64,000 nucleotides of DNA from Bacteroides thetaiotaomicron VPI-5482 (GTDB lineage Bacteria > Bacteroidota > Bacteroidia > Bacteroidales > Bacteroidaceae), in the NCBI RefSeq assembly GCF_000011065.1, contig NC_004663.1, positions 4,340,001-4,404,000 of the forward strand, read 5' to 3'. The stretch's first letter is position 1; the number at the start of each line of letters is the position of its first letter. Below are positions 46,491 to 53,180 of the stretch, piece after piece. The notes below the pieces were generated by a model that did not search any database, was not told the DNA's origin, and worked only from the letters and a program-made list of their open reading frames with translations. Both the position numbers and the translations under genes were made by a program.

Positions 46491-47021
46491 ATGACAACGA
46501 TTGATATAATTATCCTTATTATAATAGGTGCCGGTGTGGTGGCGGGCTTTATGAAAGGCTTTATCCGTCAGCTGGCTTCTATTCTGGGATTGGTCGTCGG
46601 TTTGCTGGCAGCAAAGGCTTTGTATGCAACGTTGGCGGAGAAGCTTTGTCCGGCTGTGACAGACTCGATGACGGTTGCACAGGTATTGGCTTTTATTGTC
46701 ATCTGGATCGCTGTTCCGCTGATATTCACGTTAGTGGCGTCCTTGCTGACGAAAGCGATGGAAGCTATTTCACTGGGGTGGCTGAACCGTTGGCTGGGGA
46801 GTGGATTGGGAGCACTCAAATTTCTGTTGTTAACGAGCCTTGTGATCTGTGTGATAGAGTTTATCGATAGCGATAATAAGTTAATTAGTGCAACAAAAAA
46901 GAGCGAATCATTGTTATATTATCCTATGGAAACGTTTGCGGGAATCTTTTTCCCTGCTGCTAAGAATATAACGCAACAATATATATTAGATAATAAAGAT
47001 GCAACAAGAAGAACCCAATAA
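46491..47021 (+). CDS. CvpA family membrane protein
   Basis: 176 aa with four transmembrane segments: IDIIILIIIGAGVVAGFMKG, then helices near 35-52, 60-85 and 100-120, and a cytoplasmic tail. The GFMKGFIRQLASILGLV loop is the family motif. CvpA proteins are linked to colicin V production and envelope stress; molecular role not settled. It overlaps sufB by 23 bp, so it is first in a cvpA-sufBCDS transcript, an order I regard as common in this phylum. Confidence 0.88.
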   Translation: MTTIDIIILIIIGAGVVAGFMKGFIRQLASILGLVVGLLAAKALYATLAEKLCPAVTDSMTVAQVLAFIVIWIAVPLIFTLVASLLTKAMEAISLGWLNRWLGSGLGALKFLLLTSLVICVIEFIDSDNKLISATKKSESLLYYPMETFAGIFFPAAKNITQQYILDNKDATRRTQ

Positions 47022-48453
47022 ATATGTAAAGGAACTGACGCAGGAGAAGTATAAATATGGCTTCACCACGGAAGTACACACCGATGTTATTGAGCGTGGA
47101 CTCAACGAAGATGTAGTTCGTCTGATTTCATCGAAAAAAGATGAACCCGAATGGCTGCTGGAGTTCCGACTGAAAGCGTATCGCCATTGGCTGACGCTGG
47201 AAATGCCGACTTGGGCACATCTCCGTATTCCGGAGATTGATTATCAGGCAATTTCGTACTATGCCGATCCGACGAAGAAGAAAGAAGGACCGAAGAGTAT
47301 GGATGAAGTAGATCCGGAACTGATAAAGACATTCAATAAACTGGGGATTCCTTTGGAAGAACAGATGGCATTGAGCGGAATGGCTGTGGATGCAGTGATG
47401 GACTCGGTATCTGTAAAGACTACTTTCAAAGAGACACTGATGGAGAAAGGCATTATATTCTGCTCTTTTAGTGAAGCGGTACGGGAACATCCGGACCTTG
47501 TGAAGAAGTATATGGGCTCGGTAGTAGGCTATCGGGATAACTTCTTTGCTGCTTTGAACTCGGCCGTGTTCTCTGACGGTTCTTTCGTTTACATACCGAA
47601 GGGAGTACGCTGCCCGATGGAGCTTTCTACCTATTTCCGTATCAATGCCCGTAATACGGGACAGTTTGAACGTACGCTGATTGTGGCGGACGACGATTCG
47701 TATGTATCTTATCTGGAGGGATGTACCGCACCGATGCGTGATGAAAATCAGTTGCATGCGGCTATCGTGGAGATTGTGGTACATGATCGTGCAGAAGTGA
47801 AATACAGTACGGTTCAGAACTGGTATCCGGGTGATGCCGAAGGTAAAGGTGGAGTCTACAACTTTGTGACGAAACGCGGCAACTGCAAAGGGGTGGACAG
47901 CAAACTGTCCTGGACACAGGTGGAAACCGGTTCGGCTATCACGTGGAAGTACCCTTCCTGCATATTGACAGGCGATAATTCGACGGCTGAGTTTTATTCT
48001 GTAGCTGTGACAAATAATTATCAGCAGGCAGATACCGGAACAAAAATGATTCATCTGGGAAAGAATACCCGCAGCACGATTGTCAGCAAAGGTATCTCTG
48101 CCGGACATAGCGAGAACTCTTATCGCGGACTGGTACGTGTAGCTGAAAAAGCCGATAATGCACGAAATTACAGCCAGTGTGACTCTTTGCTGCTGGGCGA
48201 CAAATGTGGTGCGCATACTTTCCCGTATATGGATATCCATAATGAGACGGCTGTGGTGGAGCATGAGGCGACTACCAGCAAGATCAGCGAAGATCAGATA
48301 TTCTATTGCAATCAGCGGGGTATCCCGACGGAGGATGCTATCGGGCTGATTGTTAACGGATATGCGAAAGAAGTATTAAATAAACTTCCGATGGAGTTTG
48401 CAGTGGAAGCACAGAAGTTGCTTACTATTTCGTTGGAAGGAAGCGTGGGATAA
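46999..48453 (+). CDS. sufB: Fe-S cluster assembly scaffold SufB
   Basis: 484 aa scaffold subunit of SufBC2D. Seen are WLLEFRLKAYRHWL in the N-terminal region, and the C-terminal beta-helix core with STVQNWYPGD, GNCKGVDSKLSWTQVE and GISAGHSENSYRGLV. The conserved C-terminal region RNYSQCDSLLLGDKCGAHTF includes the catalytic Cys and the cluster-ligand candidates. Starts inside the end of cvpA, followed by sufC 15 bp later. Confidence 0.97.
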   Translation: MQQEEPNKYVKELTQEKYKYGFTTEVHTDVIERGLNEDVVRLISSKKDEPEWLLEFRLKAYRHWLTLEMPTWAHLRIPEIDYQAISYYADPTKKKEGPKSMDEVDPELIKTFNKLGIPLEEQMALSGMAVDAVMDSVSVKTTFKETLMEKGIIFCSFSEAVREHPDLVKKYMGSVVGYRDNFFAALNSAVFSDGSFVYIPKGVRCPMELSTYFRINARNTGQFERTLIVADDDSYVSYLEGCTAPMRDENQLHAAIVEIVVHDRAEVKYSTVQNWYPGDAEGKGGVYNFVTKRGNCKGVDSKLSWTQVETGSAITWKYPSCILTGDNSTAEFYSVAVTNNYQQADTGTKMIHLGKNTRSTIVSKGISAGHSENSYRGLVRVAEKADNARNYSQCDSLLLGDKCGAHTFPYMDIHNETAVVEHEATTSKISEDQIFYCNQRGIPTEDAIGLIVNGYAKEVLNKLPMEFAVEAQKLLTISLEGSVG

Positions 48454-48468
48454 AAAATAAATAAGCTT

Positions 48469-49221
48469 ATGTTAGAGATAAAAGACCTGCATGCCAGCAT
48501 TAATGGCAAAGAGATATTGAAAGGTATTAACCTGACGGTGAAACCGGGCGAAGTACATGCGATAATGGGGCCGAACGGTTCCGGAAAGAGTACGCTTTCT
48601 TCTGTTCTGGTGGGAAATCCTGCTTTTGAGGTGACAAAAGGTTCGGTCACTTTCTATGGCAAGAATCTGCTGGAGTTGAGTCCGGAAGACCGTAGTCATG
48701 AAGGTATTTTCCTTAGTTTCCAGTATCCGGTAGAAATCCCCGGAGTAAGCATGGTGAACTTCATGAGGGCGGCTGTCAATGAACAGCGCAAGTATAAAGG
48801 TCTGCCTGCGTTGACTGCCAGCGAATTTCTGAAACTGATGCGTGAGAAGCGTGCCGTAGTCGAACTGGACAATAAACTTGCCAATCGTTCGGTGAATGAA
48901 GGTTTCTCCGGTGGTGAGAAGAAGCGTAACGAGATCTTCCAGATGGCAATGCTGGAGCCGCGTCTGAGCATTCTTGACGAGACAGACTCCGGTCTGGATA
49001 TTGATGCCCTTCGTATTGTAGCGGAAGGCGTGAATAAGCTCAAGACTCCCGAAACAAGTACGATCGTCATCACTCACTATCAGCGTCTGCTCGATTATAT
49101 CAAACCGGATATAGTGCACGTACTCTATAAAGGTCGTATTGTGAAAACTGCCGGGCCGGAACTAGCCTTGGAACTGGAAGAAAAGGGATACGATTGGATT
49201 AAGAAAGAAGTAGGAGAATAA
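48469..49221 (+). CDS. sufC: Fe-S cluster assembly ATPase SufC
   Basis: 250 aa ABC-type ATPase of the SufBC2D complex. Walker A GPNGSGKST near residue 37, the signature FSGGEKKRNEIFQMA near 146, Walker B LSILDETDSGLDIDAL near 166, and VITHYQRLLDYI for the H-loop. Soluble, no membrane domain. ATP binding drives opening of the SufB-SufD interface for cluster building. Confidence 0.97.
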   Translation: MLEIKDLHASINGKEILKGINLTVKPGEVHAIMGPNGSGKSTLSSVLVGNPAFEVTKGSVTFYGKNLLELSPEDRSHEGIFLSFQYPVEIPGVSMVNFMRAAVNEQRKYKGLPALTASEFLKLMREKRAVVELDNKLANRSVNEGFSGGEKKRNEIFQMAMLEPRLSILDETDSGLDIDALRIVAEGVNKLKTPETSTIVITHYQRLLDYIKPDIVHVLYKGRIVKTAGPELALELEEKGYDWIKKEVGE

Positions 49222-49223
49222 CG

Positions 49224-50567
49224 ATGAATGTAGAACAACAATACATAGATCTCTTCTCTCAGACGGAAGCCATGATCTGCAAGCATAGTGCGGAAGTGCT
49301 GAATGCACCCCGTGCGGCTGCTTTTGCTGATTTTGAGCGTCTCGGATTCCCGACCCGTAAGATGGAGAAGTATAAATACACGGATATAAGTAAGTATTTC
49401 GAGCCTGATTACGGCCTGAACCTTAACCGTCTTCAGATTCCGGTCAATCCGTACGAAGTGTTTAAGTGCGATGTCCCGAATATGAGCACAGCCTTGTATT
49501 TTGTGGTAAACGACGCATTTTATAATAAAGCGCTTCCTAAAACTCATTTGCCGGAAGGCGTCATCTTCGGCAGCCTCAAAGAAGTCGCTGCGGAACATCC
49601 CGAACTGGTGAAGAAGTACTACGGTAAGCTGGCTGATACCTCCAAGGATGGCATAACAGCTTTTAATACAGCTTTTGCACAGGATGGAGTCATCTTCTAT
49701 GTTCCGAAGAACGTAATCGTAGAGAAGCCTATCCAACTGGTGAATATCCTTCGTGCAGATGTCAACTTCATGGTGAACCGTCGCGTGCTGATCATCCTGG
49801 AAGATGGAGCGCAGGCACGCCTGTTGATCTGTGATCATGCGATGGATAATGTGAACTTCCTTGCAACACAGGTGATCGAAGTATTTGCCGGAGAGAATGC
49901 GGTATTCGATATGTATGAGCTTGAAGAAACACATACAAGTACGGTTCGTATCAGTAACCTGTACGTGAAGCAGGAAGCAAACAGCAATGTTTTGCTGAAT
50001 GGCATGACGCTGCACAACGGAACTACCCGTAATACAACAGAAGTTCTGCTAGCCGGCGAAGGGGCTGAGATTAATCTTTGCGGTATGGCAATCGCTGATA
50101 AAAACCAGCATGTGGATAATAATACCTCCATTGATCATGCAGTACCGAATTGTACCAGTAATGAATTATTCAAGTACGTGCTTGATGACCAGTCGACCGG
50201 TGCTTTTGCCGGACTGGTATTGGTACGTCCTGATGCCCAGCATACAAATTCTCAACAGACCAACCGCAACCTTTGTGCCACACGCGATGCGCGTATGTAC
50301 ACGCAGCCGCAGCTTGAAATCTATGCGGACGATGTGAAATGCTCTCACGGAGCAACTGTGGGCCAGTTGGACGAGAATGCTTTGTTCTATATGCGTGCAC
50401 GCGGAATAGCGGAGAAAGAAGCACGCTTGCTTCTGATGTTTGCATTCGTCAATGAAGTCATCGATACGATTCGTCTGGATGCATTGAAAGACCGTCTGCA
50501 CCTGTTGGTAGAAAAACGCTTCCGTGGCGAATTGAACAAGTGCCAGGGATGTGCAATATGTAAATGA
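49224..50567 (+). CDS. sufD: Fe-S cluster assembly protein SufD
   Basis: 447 aa paralogue of SufB with the same beta-helix core. N-terminal FPTRKMEKYKYTD is typical of SufD; ITAFNTAFAQDGVIFYVPKN, then SNVLLNGMTLHNGTTRNTTE and DDVKCSHGATVGQLDENALF with the conserved His. The C-terminus ends NKCQGCAICK, a CxxC pair I consider usual for Bacteroidota SufD. Two bases separate it from sufC, 12 bp from sufS. Confidence 0.95.
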   Translation: MNVEQQYIDLFSQTEAMICKHSAEVLNAPRAAAFADFERLGFPTRKMEKYKYTDISKYFEPDYGLNLNRLQIPVNPYEVFKCDVPNMSTALYFVVNDAFYNKALPKTHLPEGVIFGSLKEVAAEHPELVKKYYGKLADTSKDGITAFNTAFAQDGVIFYVPKNVIVEKPIQLVNILRADVNFMVNRRVLIILEDGAQARLLICDHAMDNVNFLATQVIEVFAGENAVFDMYELEETHTSTVRISNLYVKQEANSNVLLNGMTLHNGTTRNTTEVLLAGEGAEINLCGMAIADKNQHVDNNTSIDHAVPNCTSNELFKYVLDDQSTGAFAGLVLVRPDAQHTNSQQTNRNLCATRDARMYTQPQLEIYADDVKCSHGATVGQLDENALFYMRARGIAEKEARLLLMFAFVNEVIDTIRLDALKDRLHLLVEKRFRGELNKCQGCAICK

Positions 50568-50579
50568 TGAATAAGTAAA

Positions 50580-51791
50580 ATGGATATTCAAAAGATACGT
50601 GAAGACTTTCCGATATTGAGCCGTACGGTGTATGGTAAACCATTGGTTTATTTCGATAACGGTGCGACGACTCAGAAACCTCGTCTGGTGGTGGATGCGC
50701 TGGTAGATGAGTATTACTCTGTGAATGCGAATGTGCATCGCGGAGTACATTACCTTTCCCAGCAGGCAACGGAACTGCATGAAGCTTCCCGCGAAACGGT
50801 ACGGCAGTTTATCAATGCCGGCAGCACGAATGAGGTCGTCTTTACACGGGGTACGACGGAAAGTATCAATTTGCTTGTTTCCAGCTTTGGAGATGAGTTT
50901 ATGCAGGAAGGCGATGAGGTGATCCTTTCAGTGATGGAGCATCACAGTAATATCGTTCCCTGGCAACTTCTGGCTGCCCGCAAAGGAATTGCCATCAAGG
51001 TCATTCCGATGAATGACAAGGGCGAACTGTTGCTGGATGAATATGAAAAGTTATTCACCGAGCGTACAAAGATAGTCAGTGTAGTTCAGGTGTCGAACGT
51101 ATTGGGAACCGTAAATCCTGTCAAGGAAATGATTGCGACGGCTCATGCGCATGGAGTACCTTTTCTAGTGGATGCTGCACAGTCTATCCCCCATATGAAG
51201 GTGGATGTGCAAGACTTGGATGCCGATTTTCTGGTGTTCTCCGCACATAAGGTTTATGGGCCGACAGGCGTCGGTGTGCTTTATGGAAAGGAAGAATGGC
51301 TGGATCGTATGCCCCCTTATCAAGGAGGAGGAGAAATGATTCAGCACGTCTCTTTTGAAAAGACTACCTTCAACGAACTGCCTTTCAAGTTTGAAGCCGG
51401 TACGCCGGACTACATCGGTACTACCGGACTGGCAAAAGCCCTTGACTATGTTAATGGTATTGGACTCGATCCAATCGCCGCTCATGAACACGAGCTGACG
51501 ACGTATGCGCTGAAGCGATTGAAGGAAATACCCAATATGCGTATTTTCGGTGAGGCGGCAGATCGGGGAGCGGTGATTTCATTTCTGGTGGGAGATATTC
51601 ACCATTTCGATTTGGGAACATTGTTAGACCGTTTAGGTATCGCTGTCCGCACGGGGCACCATTGTGCGCAACCGTTGATGCAGCGGCTCGGAATCGAAGG
51701 TACGGTACGTGCATCATTTGCCATGTACAATACACGATCGGAAGTGGACGCATTAGTGGCTGGGATCGAACGCGTCAGCCAGATGTTCTAA
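50580..51791 (+). CDS. sufS: Cysteine desulfurase SufS
   Basis: 403 aa PLP enzyme releasing sulfur from cysteine for the Suf system. FDNGATTQKP at the start, MEHHSNIVPWQ, VDAAQSIPHMKVDVQDLDAD then SAHKVYGPTGVGVLYG with the PLP lysine, and RTGHHCAQPLMQRL with the persulfide Cys in the short class II loop. Last gene of the operon, with a terminator at 51800. No sufE or sufU is visible nearby, so the sulfur acceptor is elsewhere. Confidence 0.97.
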   Translation: MDIQKIREDFPILSRTVYGKPLVYFDNGATTQKPRLVVDALVDEYYSVNANVHRGVHYLSQQATELHEASRETVRQFINAGSTNEVVFTRGTTESINLLVSSFGDEFMQEGDEVILSVMEHHSNIVPWQLLAARKGIAIKVIPMNDKGELLLDEYEKLFTERTKIVSVVQVSNVLGTVNPVKEMIATAHAHGVPFLVDAAQSIPHMKVDVQDLDADFLVFSAHKVYGPTGVGVLYGKEEWLDRMPPYQGGGEMIQHVSFEKTTFNELPFKFEAGTPDYIGTTGLAKALDYVNGIGLDPIAAHEHELTTYALKRLKEIPNMRIFGEAADRGAVISFLVGDIHHFDLGTLLDRLGIAVRTGHHCAQPLMQRLGIEGTVRASFAMYNTRSEVDALVAGIERVSQMF

Positions 51792-51799
51792 AGATATTA

Positions 51800-51832
51800 A
51801 TCGCTATTCCTGCAAGAATAGCGATTTTTTTT
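51800..51832 (+). terminator. Terminator of the suf operon
   Basis: ATCGCTATTC (51800-51809) and GAATAGCGAT (51816-51825) pair perfectly, 6-nt loop, then eight T residues. Confidence 0.88.
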
Positions 51833-51861
51833 ATTCTTTAACTAAAAAAATCTCTTTGAAG

Positions 51862-51891
51862 TGCAGTGATTTGAAGTTTCCTGCGTCTAAT
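51862..51891 (+). promoter_or_regulatory. Degenerate ECF-type promoter, first of a tandem pair
   Basis: TGCAGT (51862-51867), 16 bp, CGTCTAA (51884-51890). The -10 side and its flanks (CCTGCGTCTAATA) are identical to the second copy at 52051-52063; the -35 is weaker (TGCAGT instead of TGCAAC). It would drive the short transcript that ends at 52018. Confidence 0.5.
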
Positions 51892-51896
51892 AAGAA

Positions 51897-52018
51897 AGAA
51901 TAAAAATCATTTTAGGTATATTAAGTTGGTCGTGAGACCGCGCTTTCTATAAATTCTCTCTCTCTTTAACTCTAATTGGCGGCTATATCGCATATTCTTG
52001 CGGTATAGCCGCAATTTT
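51897..52018 (+). ncRNA. Candidate small RNA between tandem ECF promoters
   Basis: About 120 nt from the predicted start after the ECF-like box to a strong terminator: GCGGCTATA (51979-51987) with TATAGCCGC (52004-52012), extended by inner CGCA/TGCG pairs, then TTTTTT. No open frame of note. Either an independent sRNA under ECF control or the attenuated leader of the YbjQ gene. Confidence 0.5.
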
Positions 52019-52031
52019 TTTAGGGTGACAT

Positions 52032-52061
52032 TGCAACCTTTTGGGGGTATCCTGCGTCTAA
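52032..52061 (+). promoter_or_regulatory. ECF-type promoter of the YbjQ gene
   Basis: TGCAAC (52032-52037), 17 bp, CGTCTAA (52055-52061), the same boxes and spacing as before the DUF2807 gene at 38661-38690. The ATG at 52098 follows 36 bp later, also the same distance. Confidence 0.75.
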
Positions 52062-52097
52062 TAGGATAGTAAACAACTAAAAAAGAAGAAAAAGATC

Positions 52098-52421
52098 ATG
52101 TTAGTGACTACAACTCCCATCATTGAGGGAAAACGAATAGTAAAGTACTACGGAATTGTTTCCGGAGAGACAATCATTGGTGCCAATGTATTCCGTGACT
52201 TGTTTGCAAGTATTCGGGATATTGTAGGAGGTCGTTCCGGTGCATATGAAGAAGTACTACGTATGGCAAAAGATACAGCTTTGCAGGAGATGCAGGCACA
52301 GGCAGCAAAGTTAGGAGCCAATGCAGTGATCGGTGTCGATCTGGATTATGAAACAGTAGGAGGCAGCGGTAGTATGCTGATGGTAACTGCCAACGGAACT
52401 GCTGTAACGATTGAAGATTAG
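52098..52421 (+). CDS. YbjQ family (UPF0145) protein
   Basis: 107 aa, full length. Family core: YYGIVSGETIIGANVFRDL then YEEVLRMAKDTALQEMQAQA and LGANAVIGVDLDYETVG, ending with a beta strand. YbjQ proteins form pentamers and are often annotated as heavy-metal-binding, but their role is unsettled. The gene stands alone between an ECF-type promoter and a terminator at 52443, which suggests a stress-response function under the ECF sigma factor. Confidence 0.93.
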   Translation: MLVTTTPIIEGKRIVKYYGIVSGETIIGANVFRDLFASIRDIVGGRSGAYEEVLRMAKDTALQEMQAQAAKLGANAVIGVDLDYETVGGSGSMLMVTANGTAVTIED

Positions 52422-52442
52422 TTGATTGTTTTATTGTATGAG

Positions 52443-52479
52443 AAAGGGGATTCACCACGAACGGTGTTTCCCCTTTTGT
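52443..52479 (+). terminator. Terminator of the YbjQ gene
   Basis: AAAGGGGA (52443-52450) pairs with TCCCCTTT (52469-52476), with an inner CACC/GGTG stem, followed by TTGTT. It is directly before palindrome array B. Confidence 0.75.
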
Positions 52480-52490
52480 TCTTAATGTTT

Positions 52491-52574
52491 GTGCCATGCC
52501 TTTGGCACAGTTGTGCCACTGCGTTGGCACTGCTATGCCAAGCCCTTGGCACAAGCGTGCCAAAGGCTTGGCAT
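52491..52574. repeat. Four-palindrome array B (22-bp pitch)
   Basis: Four 18-bp dyads of the form RTGCCA-N6-TGGCAY, each separated by exactly 4 bp: 52491-52508, 52513-52530, 52535-52552, 52557-52574. Unit 4 is the reverse complement of unit 1 at 16 of 18 positions. Units 3 and 4 (52535-52552 and 52557-52574) also form an 18-bp stem with one mismatch and an AAGC loop. It lies between the YbjQ terminator and a gene remnant, in no coding frame. Confidence 0.9.
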
Positions 52575-52591
52575 GAGTAAGGCAGTAGGAA

Positions 52592-52786
52592 GTTATCTGC
52601 CGTAAGCTCAATCACGCGGCTAAAGGCTTGATTAGTGGTGAAAGCATCTATGCCCACTTTCATCAGATAATCACTGGAATAAGTCTTTTCGTTGGCAGCC
52701 AGGCTGGATTTACTATTCGGCATCAGATTGATTTCTTTTACCTTATACATTTTCTTGGCATCCAATCCCTGTAGTTTAACAGGCAA
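52592..52786 (-). pseudogene. Remnant of a glycoside hydrolase C-terminus (alpha-galactosidase-like)
   Basis: About 65 residues on the minus strand, PVKLQGLDAKKMYKVKEINL through AFSRVIELTAD, resemble the extreme C-terminal beta domain of GH36-type alpha-galactosidases as I recall them. No start codon or catalytic domain is present; the frame begins at a TTG directly downstream of the small-RNA terminator and runs on past its expected end into array B. I read it as a decayed fragment, not a gene. The assignment is from memory of the motif and should be treated as tentative. Confidence 0.5.
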
Positions 52787-52802
52787 TAGTTAGTTTGCGG
52801 GC

Positions 52803-52872
52803 ATAAAAAAAGGCTATCTATCCCAGACAGCCAATCTTTTGTTAACCTTAAATCTAATACTATGAAAAACAC
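52803..52872 (-). ncRNA. Candidate small RNA, about 70 nt
   Basis: A perfect promoter (TTTG-N19-TATCTTTG) on the minus strand is followed within about 60 nt by a terminator: GGCTGTCT with AGATAGCC (plus bases 52812-52832) and a run of seven T. The short transcript has no open frame. I recall very similar short units in other Bacteroides intergenic regions, but this was not checked. Confidence 0.65.
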
Positions 52873-52876
52873 ACTA

Positions 52877-52907
52877 CAAAGATAGGGACTTTTCGGCTAT
52901 CTCCAAA
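52877..52907 (-). promoter_or_regulatory. Consensus promoter of the small RNA
   Basis: On the minus strand the -33 TTTG is at 52904-52907 and the -7 TATCTTTG at 52877-52884, spacer 19 bp: the best match to the Bacteroides consensus in the window along with that of rimP. The rest of the gap to hppA (52908-53180) has only a weak TACCTTCG box at 53057-53064. Confidence 0.75.
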
Positions 52908-53180
52908 TTTTCGGGGCAAAGTGAGGCGCTTTATAACATGGTTTAATAGAAATAACGGGTTTGTTAACGATTAACGTAATAAGACTAAAAATTAACTAAC
53001 GAGCTATTGGCCTGATGCTCTTTTGCAGGATTCTCAAAAGACTTTTTTACTTGTTTTACCTTCGTTTCATTGAGAGTTATCGCATCAATCGGCAAGTTGG
53101 ATTTTTTTTCTCTTTTGCTTGCTTTTTTCGTTTGATTTCCATACTTTTAGCCTCCATAAAACCCTTTAATAATTAATTCT

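Noticed and set aside
52491..52574. CRISPR-like array
   Set aside because: Repeats of 10-18 bp at 22-bp pitch are too short, spacers of 4-12 bp cannot be protospacers, units differ in sequence, and no cas genes are near.
52862..52885. Seven-codon open frame (MKNTLQR) on the plus strand
   Set aside because: It is the reverse complement of the small-RNA promoter region; the minus-strand promoter and terminator explain it better.
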